A stretch of 64,000 nt of DNA from Pochonia chlamydosporia 170 (taxonomy: Eukaryota > Ascomycota > Sordariomycetes > Hypocreales > Clavicipitaceae). Location: contig NC_035793.1 of assembly GCF_001653235.2 (NCBI RefSeq), forward strand, positions 5,146,001-5,210,000, read 5' to 3'. Numbering within the stretch: position 1 is the first letter of the stretch; every line of letters starts with the position of its first letter. Below, in pieces: positions 24,242 to 35,081 of this stretch. The notes under the pieces are model-generated. The model ran no database searches and was not told the origin of the DNA. It saw only the letters and a program-made list of their open reading frames with translations. Position numbers and translations under genes: made by a program.

Positions 24242-25904
24242 ATGGACACCAAGACCAAGACAGATGATAGCCCAGACTTCTTCATCTTCCAGCCGGAAGA
24301 CATGGGCAAGGCCCTGCAGCCACAAACTCAAGATGAACCGCGAAAGAAGAGAGTTCATCGGAAAAGTCGCCTTGGTTGCCAAGCATGCAAGCGCCGACGA
24401 GTCAAGGTAGGTGGTGTTTTGACGGCACATTCATCACGTCTGACTGGTTCATCCACATAGTGCGACGAGAGTATACCTTGTTCGAATTGTATCAAACGTA
24501 AAGAAGAATGCATCCAGTCTACCAATGAAAAGGCCATTTCGCGAAGTCTATCTACGCCTAAGGTCCATCTCGCCAATGGACCCGATGATGCCTACTCACC
24601 AATAAACTTGATGCACTTGCAGTTGTTGCATCACTTTGAGCATTTCACCGTACCGACACTGTCGTTTCCCGAGGTGTGGCCTATAGTGTTGCGACAAGCT
24701 TTTGATGTATGTTTGAGCTCCTGACTTCATACGGCTTGTTGCCCAAAGTTGCATCAAGGTTGAGTCACTAACACGACAACAGGAAGAGTTCATCATGTCG
24801 ACTATTCTATGCGTTGCAGCATCGCATCTCGCGGCAATAACACCAAATAATGACAGGTATTATCGCGCGAGGAACCAACTTTTAACAAAGTCTCTCCGTC
24901 TTCTTCGTCTGAACCTCTCTCGTCCCTTTACAAAAGACATATGTGATGCCCTTGCAGGTGCCACTGTGCTCATAAACTACATCTCCTGGTGTCACCTTGA
25001 GTTCCTCACCGAACAACACATTGGGCAACCGGCTGGAAGTGACAATCACGGTAGTCTCGATCTTTCACAGGACCAGTTATTCCTCCTCAGCCCGGGTGTT
25101 CTCCAGGTCTATCTACAAGGCCTCCCGGTATTTCTCGAAGAAGACAGCGTATTTTTGGCAATCGGGCGGCAGCACCCGAGGCTCAACATTGAGGAAGTCC
25201 TCACCAGACGAGGAGAGGACCCAACGCGTTTCGTCGAGCCGTTCATGAAAATGTTTGACGACGCTCGTTTTCATTCCTCGCATCCCGAGCGAGACACCCC
25301 CGGTATATACCAGACATTTCGACAAACATGGACCATCCTAAGCGGACTTGAGTTGGACAACCAAGCCCACCAACCATGTGCCTTTTCAGCACACTCATCC
25401 GACACTGAAGACGTACAATCCGTCTACCGGGATAAAAGCCTCGAAGACATACGAGACAGTCTTCTCAAGCTACAGCAAAACTACGAGCCGCCCACCACCG
25501 ACAGCCAACCAGAATCATGGCTAGAAACACGATTAAGAATGCCGCAAAGAAAAGCATTCGAATGTGTCATACGCCGATTGTCGCCCATTCTATGTTGTCT
25601 AGCCACGCCAAGTGTCTCTGCAGAGACAACGCACGCGACTGCCATGCCGAGAAAAGCAGACCTACAAAGATTACTATTCACATTTCCTGTATTTTGCTGC
25701 GTCCCAATGCTGCAGATGATTGCGCAGGGAGACGCCCGGGCGCTTATTTTGCTGCTTCATTTTTATAGGGCGGTGCGTGTGCTCTTGCCTACGGAGGAGT
25801 CGTGGTGGGCTGGTGAGAGGAGTAGACGGATGGAAGGCTTGATATTGGCGGATTTGCAGGGTAGGGGGTATATGGGGTGTATGAGGGATGAGTTTTTGGT
25901 CTAA
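24242..25904 (+). CDS. Zn2Cys6 fungal transcription factor (Upc2-like class)
   Basis: Exons 24242-24406, 24461-24706 and 24783-25904 give 510 residues. The zinc cluster is at residues 46-72 with the exact spacing CX2CX6CX5CX2CX6C, preceded by basic KKRVHRKSRLG; the first intron splits it after Lys55. The arrangement with a short N-terminus, no obvious coiled-coil linker and a helical C-terminal domain (LLHHFEHFTVPTL, LCVAASHLAAITP) resembles the large Upc2/sterol-uptake-control-like class of mould regulators. It would bind DNA in the nucleus; its targets are not shown. Head-to-head placement with the ABC pump makes local regulation of efflux a reasonable guess. The chosen ATG starts MDTKTKTDD; an in-frame ATG at 24056 would add 62 residues. 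Confidence 0.85.
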
Positions 25905-26372
25905 TGGTAGTCTGAGAATATTGTCTACGTGATATGTTGTGTAATGAACACTATTTTATACATCCATGCGCTCAACTCACAAGACTTACTATCATTTCTC
26001 GTAACATGTGCTTTGAGATGACTAGGTTGTTTGATACATGGGCAAATCTAGGTTAGCCACTTTACACTTTGGGTTATGGCTTTCGGTTTCTGTGGTTGGG
26101 CTTCAAATTTTTAAAAGCAGAGTGATGCCCTCACAGAGTTGGTGAGTGGCAGTGCATTTATAGGTCTTGAGAAACACATGATGAACAAAGAACATCATAG
26201 GTTACTTACCCGGAGATGATTCCATGGCTTACAACTTAATTGAAGCCTGTCACCAAACATCTAGCTGGCATATACATCCATAATCTTCATTACGCTATCA
26301 TAAACTCTCATCTATAATGCACTACGAACTCTCTTCCCGCACACCTCTAACTTTACCCCGGTTCATAGCAGC
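25905..26372. other. Convergent 3' region
   Basis: 468 bp of AT-rich sequence between the stop codons of the regulator and the secreted protein. It holds only 3' flanks as far as I can see. Confidence 0.6.
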
Positions 26373-27373
26373 TTAGACCTGGCAGTAGCGGTCATAAATC
26401 TTGTTGAACAAGCAGTTGTTGCTGTTCCACAAGCTCTTAGCATCAACATTAGCCAGCATACAATAAGAGATGAGGCTGTTGTAGTCGAACGAGTCGCAGT
26501 TCCTGTTGGCCATGCATGCGTTCTTGCAGCTAGCAACGCTGCTGGTGAAGAACTGAGAAATGATCTTTTGGCCCTTGGCGCAGCCCCTGAGACCACAGGT
26601 GAGGCCGATACTGACGGTCTGAGTGGCGACGTTGTTAACAGTATGGGTGGAGGTCTGGGTGACTGTGTTGGTGACAGGAGCCAGGGTTTGCTATCATGCG
26701 TTAGTGAGAACGTTCGTGATGTCATTGATAGTCTTGTTTGGTACTTACGGTGTCGACGACGACCTCAGTGGCAGTGGTGAGGGTGACGGTTTGCTGAATA
26801 GCAGGCGAGGGGGTGGCGATGAAGCAGGAGCAAGCACTGCTCACGCGGGAGGCGGGATAAGAGGCGGACAGCCAAGGAGGATAGGCAGCATGGTCCTCCT
26901 CACGCTTGTATCGAGGATCGGCCTTGGTGTAGTATTGTGTGACGGTTTGAGTGGCCGTGGGTACAGTCTTGTCCCTAGGGCGAGTTAGAATGGCTCTCTA
27001 TACAGACAAAAGGAGAAGAGTAAGGGAGTACATACTGAACAACGACATCGGTGATAATGACGGGGTCAGGGGTCTGGGTCACAGTCTGATGGTCGGTCTG
27101 AATAGCATACTGAGTGTTGGTAACGGTAGACTGAATCCAAGTTGAGCAAAACTCGCTGGCACTCGAGCTGTATCGCTTGTCACGCAAGTTGCGGAGACAG
27201 TTGTCGGCGTTGCAACCGTTGGTTCTTCCAAAGAGATTGTTGACGTTGCGGGCTTCGACGTCGGTTGGCCATTCAATGCCCTTTTCAAGGTCGGTGTAAG
27301 AGTCGGTATCTTCTGAGGGAATTGCCACGGCGGCGGCCTGGGCTACGAGGAGGGCGAGGAGCTTGGCCTGCAT
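26373..27373 (-). CDS. Secreted Thr/Val-rich, Cys-containing protein of unknown function
   Basis: Exons 27373-27036, 26974-26749 and 26690-26373 give 293 residues. A signal peptide is clear (MQAKLLALLVAQAAAVA). The protein then has an N-terminal block with paired Cys (NGCNADNCLRNL, EFCSTWI), a middle with repeated TQTVTQ/QTVTLTT-like stretches suited to O-glycosylation, and a C-terminal block with about eight Cys (TCGLRGCAKG, SCKNACMANRNCDSFDY, YCMLANVDAKS, CLFNKIYDRYC). The C-terminal pattern with NCDSFDYN resembles PAN/apple-like carbohydrate- or protein-binding folds that occur in fungal secreted proteins, but I cannot confirm it. No catalytic motif and no GPI-like hydrophobic tail are visible. 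Donors are GTATGT and GTAAGT and frames join cleanly, so the gene model is good though the function is not known. Confidence 0.78.
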
Positions 27374-30086
27374 TTTGTGAGGTTGATGAAGAGATATGTT
27401 GTATTGTAGAGTATTTTGAGGAGTGGTTATCCAAGGTAAAACATGGCATCATTGGGAAGGACAGGCAACTTTATGTATCTGAGTTTGATGCTGCAGAGCC
27501 CTCCAAGTTGATACCTTCCCGTGGAGTCCATTGTTGTGAATCCACTGATTGTGAATTCTTGGTTCATGAGGCTGGCGCTGACGGTTGAATCCTCAAGTTT
27601 CGTTGGATCGTGAAAGTCCTCACCACGCCACGACAACTCAATATATTGAATGGGGCGGAGTTTAGCTCGATTATCGGAGGCAGTTCCCCGTCACGATGAA
27701 TTTAGCCAACAGTTTACCGATCGTATTACGTGTTGAACCACGAAAACGCTCCCGCAGCCCAGAACGTGTTTGCAAGGGCAACAAATCGAGCTTTCTTCCT
27801 TGTAACTTCCATGTGGTTATGGTGCATCTCGTGGGGCAAACAACACAAAACAGCTCATGAGGCGCCTGCAAGTCAGGGCTAGAATCTATCTCAGCTCCCC
27901 ACTAAACTTAAGCTATTGTTAGTTGTCGTCTCCTTTGGGCGAAACTGCCCTTGTTCCCGTCACCAGTGTTGCTTTTTAGGGCTGAGGGACAACCAGCCAC
28001 GCCGCAGCCCAACCAACCTTTGCGCCCAATTACGCCAGCAGATTGTGTCCATGACATCCGTTAAAATGTCCGTTTGAGATGCCGCCCAGGCACCAAGACA
28101 GCAGCTTGTTTCCTCTTTGGGGTTCGCGGCTTCAGCCTCAGAGCGGTGGACGATGACGGGCATACCGACCGGCCGGAAATATTGGAAAGATCAACCAGTT
28201 GACAGCCTGTGAACAACTCAGCTTGAGTCACGGGCTGTGCTGCATTGTTGTACGTATTACTCGGGCAAGCTAACGGTTGTGTTGGACGGTTTAACCTTTG
28301 GGTTTGGCATCGGAGTCTACTCCACCGCACTTAATAGGTGTCACGACGGTGAGAGAACTGTTAGCTCGGTCGTTTATTCACGCGAGGGTCAGCCCCTATT
28401 GGCTTCGGGACGAATGATTTTATGCATTGGTAGCATAACTTGTTCGTCATAGCGAATTGTTTTGAAACGTTGCCTGGATGCCATCTTGCCCGGGCGGATG
28501 TGACAACAAACACCTCATGCTGCTGGCATGGACTATTGCCTGCTTGGCCAACGATGCCATTAATTGAAACGACTGTAAATCCTCGACTTGGCCGAGGGAC
28601 CGAGTTCGGTGAGGAACGTGTCGCTGAGCTGGGATCAAAAGGCGGGATTTCGGATGTCGGTCTGGGAGGCCTGGAACTTCGCGGGGAGTCCACGTTATGC
28701 CATGTTGAACTACGGTTTCTTTGCGGTGAATATTCTCGCGACAAAGACAAAGTGATTGGTGAGTTGAGCTGTAGTCTCGGCTCTGTACATTCTTGGTTAG
28801 CACTCCACGAGGAAACTCCACGAGGGGAGGGTCCAGACGTGGTACCCTCATGAGCAGTTTTAGAGTAGCTTGGCAGCGATGTTTGCAAAGCTGTCTCGTC
28901 GGTGGACCTGCTAACAATATTGCTGGGCTTAGCAAGGTAAACATTGCTGACCTGTTTACCCGGACGACTTCAGTCATCGTCATTGGAGTGTGAACAGGCA
29001 GAAATCTACCCAGACTACTGACAGCTTCTCAATGTAAGCTCCCCTATTCACCTGGTGTTCCCGCAACCGTCCAAAGAAAAGAGGAAATGATCCAGTGACG
29101 TCTGGCATAGACTCTGCAATTCTTGTCCTCATTGTTGCAATTTCGGCAGGATCCGCCAATAGTCTCCCAGCTTACGGATCGACGCCTGGCCTAGAGAAAG
29201 GTACTTGAACAGGGATTCAATCGACGTATAGTGGGGGACAGAAGTATTTGAACAAGGAAACGTATGGCATATCGCCTTGTGTGCTGAGGCATATTGAGCT
29301 GTGTTAGTGTATACTTGGACATATCTGAATACCTTTGACCAGACTGTAATTGAGCACTCATACGGGGAATAATGGTTCTTCAGCCTGGCCATCGGCCCTC
29401 GGGCACTTCCGTAATCTTTTCTTAGAGGTAACCACATGGGTGATCCGTCCCCCGACCTTAAACACATGGATTCGGGGGGGGGGGGGAGATGTGCTGCGCC
29501 GTTTGGAGGCAGCCAAGCTCGGAAGTTATGTCCTGGTGTGTAGTCCTGCCTTAACAATGTTGGGGAAGTGAATCAGCTATGCGTGTGAATGTCAAGATGT
29601 TGACAGCAAAACTACTTGCGTGTTTCGTGACACTCCCCATGGCCTTGAGTACCACAGGCGTACGTCACTAGAGAACCCGGAGAACCTGCGTCCGGCTGTT
29701 GGTTGCCGCAGAAAAGCTTACGCAACGATCCTACCTACCATGCAGCATGACTATGAAGATACTTGGGCTATGGGCACGTCGTTGGATACAACTGTCGAAT
29801 GCCACCTACCCTTGAGTCGAGTGTGATGCACTTTTGAATTTGCCCGTTGAGGCTGCGAATACGGCTACCAAATGGATGAACCGGGTGTACACATTGCCAC
29901 AGGTAACCGCGTTTAATGTATGTAAAATCATTCATCATAGACTAACGCTGAGGTATGTCGGGGGAGCAACCCCCATGACCAATAGACACATAAATATACA
30001 ACATATGTTTAATTTAAATCCAACGTGTGCGGGGTATCGTGATGGCCGACAAGTCAAGGCGATGCCCATCGCTCGACACAATTCCC
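27374..30086. other. 2.7 kb intergenic region with MITE copy C and a G13 run
   Basis: No convincing gene. Overlapping frames around 28360-28990 on both strands reach 178 codons but show no motif or consistent splice pattern. It contains MITE copy C at 29229-29346 and an uninterrupted run of 13 G at 29474-29486, which may be length-variable. Confidence 0.55.
29229..29346 (+). mobile_element. MITE copy C (118 bp, flanked by TA)
   Basis: It starts TAGTGGGGGACAGAAGTATT after TA (29227-29228) and ends ATACCTTTGACCAGACTG before TA (29347-29348). The interior GAGGCATATTGAGCTGTG is nearly identical to copy D. It is three bases shorter than the common length, lost near the 3' terminus. Same orientation as copies D and E. 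Confidence 0.82.
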
Positions 30087-31672
30087 TTAGACGGTTTCTA
30101 TGTAACGCTTCATTTCCCTGGACGTAGCTTGTTAGTCGTGTGCACTTCAACGCCAAGTTGACAGACAGGGGAGAAATATACGTACCAATCTGTAACAGCC
30201 TCATCGAACAAGCGAACCTCATTCTCTCTCGTGCCACCAAAATGGTCGACGAAATCATCGCCAAAAATCTCTCTGGCAATGCTATCCTTTCTCATGAACC
30301 GCGCGGTGGCCTCCTTGAGACTCTTGGCCAACCGCTCGCCCTGGTCAGCAGCACCACCGGTATCCTGGCCCATTGCCAGCGGCGGGCACGGAATCTCCAA
30401 CTTCTTCTCTACGCCGCGCCAGCCACAGCCAAGAATGGCGGCAAGCACAAAATGGGGATTCGAATCGGCTCCTGGGGTGCGCACTTCAAATCTGGTTGCG
30501 CCGGGCTTGGATGTCGGCGGGGAGATGAGACGGATGGAAGCGGCGCGGTGCTCTAGACCCCATGATACCGTCACTGGAGCCCAAAAGTTCTCAACGAGAC
30601 GCTTGTAGGAATTGATTGTGGGCGCGAGCATGGGCATGATGTCCGGAAGGCCTTCTAGCAAACCGGCGAGGAAATGACGGCCTAAATCTGACAGCGCGGC
30701 AATGTCGTTCCATTTCGCATTGGGGTCTAGGGAGTCTCTGGCTAGCAGATTCTTGCCGTCCTTGTCGACAATGGAAATGTGCATGTGGCCACTGTTTCCA
30801 GGGAGGCCCTGCTTGGGCTTGGCCATGAAGCAGGGCGTGATGCCGTGGTTTATGCCCACGCTCTTGACGACGTACTTGAACAGACTGGCGCGGTCAGCCA
30901 TGGCAGCCACCTCGCCGAATTCGAGGGCTGCCTCGTACACGCCTGGTCCGGACTCGGTGTGCCAACCCTCAATGTCGCACGAGAACTTGGCGCATGTGTC
31001 GTACACGTCGTAGTACCAGTCTTTGTTGTGGACGGGCCGGTTGAGACTGTACCCAAACATGCCTTCTGTTAGCGAAGGCAGCTGATGGGGGGGATTTTGT
31101 TGGAGGAAGCCGGCGGGGGAGGCGGAATCGTTGTTTGGGTTGCGGAAGGTGTAGAATTCGTATTCAGCTGCGATTGGGGTTAGTATTCGTTATTCCTGAT
31201 GTTGTTCATGTTTGAGGGTAGCGCTCCTTGTGATTAAGACGAAATACTAACCTCCAGCCATTGCTCCGTACCCCTTGGCGTGCACCTTGTCCAACTGCAT
31301 CTTCAACAAGCCTCTTGAGCAAGCGGCAATGGGCGTCTTGTTCTCGGGGTCGAAGAAGTTGACCAGGAAAAAGGGTACGTTGTTCTCCCATGGGATTCTT
31401 CGAAAGGTAGAGAGGTCGGGAATGGCCAACATGTCGCGATATCCATTCTCGGCATTGGACACCTTGAGTTCCTTGAGGTAGGTCTGGTCGTGCATGTCCC
31501 AGCCAAAGATGACGGAGCAGAAGCCGAAACCAGCTTCAGCAATAGACAGGAACTTCTTCTTGGAGACGAGCTTGCCGCGGAGCATGCCATCGACGTCAAT
31601 ACCAGCGAGTTTGACGCATGTGTCGTCGGCAAGCAGCTTTGGGAGCGATTCGGCTGTGATTTGGGTCGCCAT
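30087..31672 (-). CDS. Type I glutamine synthetase-like enzyme (gamma-glutamyl ligase)
   Basis: Exons 31672-31252, 31167-30186 and 30117-30087 give 477 residues. The last coding exon is only 31 nt, but it completes the typical glutamine-synthetase ending (VTDW, then EMKRYIETV). The N-terminal beta-grasp part (DVDGMLRGKLVSKKKF) and the catalytic part with GNSGHMHIS (metal/ATP-site His pair), LVENFWAPVTVSWGLEHRAASIR and RFEVRTPGADSNPH follow the prokaryote-type GSI/PuuA/FluG group rather than the eukaryotic GSII enzyme of nitrogen assimilation. It has no N-terminal amidohydrolase domain, so it is not a full FluG. Likely activity is ATP-dependent gamma-glutamylation of ammonia, an amine or a polyamine; the acceptor cannot be told. 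An upstream in-frame ATG at 31789 is less likely. Confidence 0.88.
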
Positions 31673-33818
31673 GGTGGCGGCGGCTTGTGATGAGAGAACT
31701 TGGTGAGAAGTCGGTTTGACAGGTTCAAGTTCTTGACGTGTGAGAGTGAAACGCATGAAGTGGGAATTGAAACTGATGGAGGGCGTCAAGTGGTGAGCAG
31801 TACTGAGGAATTTTGGCAGGTCTTGTGAAGTGGGAGACTCAGTCGAGTAGAGTTGAGCTTCTGCCGTTTTAATAAGACGAGCTATATCGCAAGTGTAGCT
31901 TCAGTGTGCTTCGATGTGGGGATTCGAGCTTGACTTGACTTGACTTGCGCGCGAACCATGAGCCAGCCGCGCGGGATGTCGCGGGCAAGATCAAGCGACG
32001 CAACGGTAGCTACGCAAGATACGCAAGTACGAGGCCTGAATCGGATCCAAAAGAAGCAGAGCCGTCAAGCAAACTATGGAGAAGACGGGGTAAGATGAGG
32101 TGGGATGGACATGCGACCACTTGGTAGATAAAGGATGGATGCGTGGGCAAGTGAGGCGTCGGCCATCAGCCGCGATATGCCAGACAGAGATTGCAGCTAG
32201 CCAACTTATGCTCCAAGTTGAATGGCCAGCCAGTGGTCAATGGGCAAATGAATGGGCCAGCAAGCTGAAGAAGAGAGATGGACCTGACACTGACTTGAAG
32301 ATGTATCGTCATCACTCTGTTCCATCCAACGTGGCGCGAGGCAGCAGGGGTTCCATTGGACCATTACTTGGAATGGCCAAGGCGGCCAGAGTTTAGCGCG
32401 CCAGATTCTGGATCGTGGGGTTTTGAGATTGATCGATGTTGGTTGCCTTGAAGAGTGTGTACATGCTGTCGATTGCACCCGAGCGACGGAGCGCGTTTGG
32501 TCCAATCTATTTGATGATGAAGATTTGAGGGTGAGAGATGCAGTACCAGACATGACAAGCGCTGCCTGACTGCCAACACTTTCAATGTTCTTGTGCTACA
32601 TGAGCTTGTAAGCGAGCATTCAAGAGCCAAGTACTTTGGTACTTTGGTACCTCTGCCTGCACAACAGCATACAGCGCGGCTAACATATCGCACTCGTCAC
32701 GTACAAGGTATAAACAGTTGAGTATGATAATCGCATACAAAGGTACCTGTTAAATCCTCCCGTCAACTTTCAACCTCTCATCTTCAGCGGCTGCATGGCG
32801 ATAGCGGATGATGCTGCGGGCCGCGCATGTCTGTCCAGGTACCTGGTCTTTTGCGCCATGCCGTTGAAGAGACAAATCCGCGGTCCTTGCAAGCTTCTAG
32901 AACAGAATACAGATCCGCGGGATATAAGCGCTGTTACAGAGACATGGAACAAGTTGGATACTGTGAAGACAGCTCTTCGCGGTTAGAGATGTAGATTCAA
33001 GACCGCGGAGTGGTACAGTACCTTGGTAGTCTGGCGACATGGAGTGGGATGAAGAGAAGAGCGAGCGCGGTTCGGTGCGCGCACCGAGAAAGCCACATTC
33101 CGCACAGAGCAGAGCAGACACATGCATGGAGTGACATGCAATTGACCATATGCAGACTGTACTAAGAAGACTAATGCTGTCAATATCCCACTTGGGTCCA
33201 GGGTCCATCCATCCCCATCCATGAAGTAATTTGTTCCATGAATTACCGGGCACCGCTCATCAACACCTGTGATGATCAAGTTGAGCTCCATGGCCGCTGT
33301 CGGAACGCGGTCGCTCACCTCAACTGTGTCTCGCATGCACTCTCTGCTTTGCATTCAATGTTCAAAGATTCCCATAATTGACCAAGTGCCATTTGATCCC
33401 ATCGCGGCCCAATTCTTCCTACATCTCGGCGTGCCGCGTGTCTCAAATACACAATTACCATTGGAGCCGCGCGCTTCATATCATGATGTGTCAATCAAGC
33501 TGCACCAAGTCAAATATGTGCCAATAGATATCCATGCATCTTTCCATAGATTTCCACATCTCTTTGTTCTGCTATCTTATCACCCCGCCATCCCACCATC
33601 GTGACCACGCCCAAGCTTCAACTCACACTGTCGCACAGCTTGACCCCACCATCCATCATCCACCACCAGACCTTTCAACGTAAAGACCCCTCCTGAGTCT
33701 CCATTATCTCGACTACTTTATTTCTGGTCCTCCCATCCTCCATCCTTGAGACAATTCAATCTCACACGCAGTTCCTTCTCCCATCCTCATCCCCAAAGTC
33801 AATTCACATTCCATCATA
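31673..33818. other. 2.1 kb divergent intergenic region
   Basis: Lies between the start codons of the glutamine synthetase-like gene and the SDR gene. It holds short direct repeats (GACTT repeated at about 31930-31945; TACTTTGG repeated at about 32632-32650) and a pyrimidine-rich leader before the SDR ATG (33600-33818). No frame looks coding. Confidence 0.55.
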
Positions 33819-34821
33819 ATGGGTCGTCTTGCTGGTAAAAACGCCGTCATCACCGGCGCTGCTGGGTACGTTCCTTTACAGCTACGAGCTTGCAAAACTC
33901 CAATCATCTTCTACCTATTCACAAAGCGTAGCTCACAATCACCTCGCTAACACCTGTACCCATACAGTGGCATCGGTCTTGAAACCTCCATCCTCTTCGC
34001 CAAAGAAGGTGCAAATGTCCTCATGGCTGATATTTCCGAGCCCGCTCTCGAAAAGGCCCTCGCCAAGGTGAAGCAGCTGGTCCCTTCCGCCGGCAAGATC
34101 GAAACCAAGGTCCGTAGCCCCCAATCATACTTTATCAAAGTCACTCACCAACATTTGAACCATGTAGAAATGCGACGTCTCCAAGGAAGCCGATGTCCAG
34201 GCCCTCATCGAATCCGTTGACCCCTGGGGCGGCCTCGACGTCATCTTCAACAACGCCGGCATCATGCACGCCAAGGACGACGACGCTGTCAACACCCCCG
34301 AAGAGATCTGGGACCTCACCCAAAACATCAACGTCAAGGGCGTCTGGTTCGGCTGCAAGCACGCCGTTCTCGCTCTCCGCCGCAACAAGAAGACCAAGGG
34401 CAGCATCATCAACACTGCCTCTGTTGTTGCTCTCGTCGGCGCCGCCACACCCCAGCTCGCTTATACGGCTTCCAAGGGAGCTGTTCTTGCGCTGACCCGC
34501 GAATTAGCCATGGTTCATGCCCGTGAGGGCTACAGATTCAACAGCTTGTGCCCTGCGCCGCTGAACACCCCTCTGCTGCAGGACTGGTTGGGCGACGACC
34601 AGGCCAAGCGACACAGACGCGAGGTCCATTTCCCCACTGGGCGTTTCGGCGAGGCTATTGAGCAGGCTCATGCTGTAGTCTTCTTGGCCAGTGATGAGGC
34701 CAGCTTCATGAACGGCCATGACTTTGTTGTTGATGGCGGCATGACGAAGGCGTATGTTACCCCCGAGGGTCCCCCTGCCCCTGCTCCTCAGAACAACGCT
34801 TCCAAGAGCTCGCTGGAATAG
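33819..34821 (+). CDS. Short-chain dehydrogenase/reductase (classical SDR)
   Basis: Exons 33819-33865, 33968-34109 and 34168-34821 give 280 residues. The cofactor loop TGAAGGIG starts at Thr12 and is completed only after splicing. NNAG is present, and the catalytic residues are Ser148 (in NTASVV), Tyr162 and Lys166 (YTASK). The C-terminal substrate region has the usual LASDEASFMNGHDFVVDGG, which favours an NAD-type oxidoreductase on a small alcohol, sugar or acyl substrate. Classical SDRs are about 250 residues; the extra 25 at the end (PEGPPAPAPQNNASKSS) are Pro/Ala/Ser-rich and probably disordered. It has no peroxisomal SKL ending. The substrate is unknown; nothing but neighbourhood links it to the glutamine synthetase-like gene. 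Confidence 0.9.
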
Positions 34822-35081
34822 AGGTTCAAGTTGGCCTGGGTGAATTGAAAAGTTGGCGTGTTACGATAGATTTATGATCAAAATATACACTTAATAATGA
34901 TTGCAATTTCACTCGTGATTCCGGTGCACAGACGAGCAACAGACACGTAATAATCACTTTGCTTCAACGTATTCTACTGCAAACTATAAGAGTATATCCA
35001 GCCCAAACTCAAAACACACCAAACTCCGGTGAATGCTTGTCTTTAACCAACTCTCCGTTTTCCTTGACATGCCAGCCCTCT

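Noticed and set aside
19307..25904. Secondary-metabolite cluster around the ABC pump and regulator
   Set aside because: No polyketide synthase, peptide synthetase, terpene cyclase or P450 lies nearby, so the pair alone does not make a cluster.
30087..31672. FluG-type developmental signalling protein
   Set aside because: The gene has only the glutamine synthetase part and lacks the N-terminal amidohydrolase domain of FluG.
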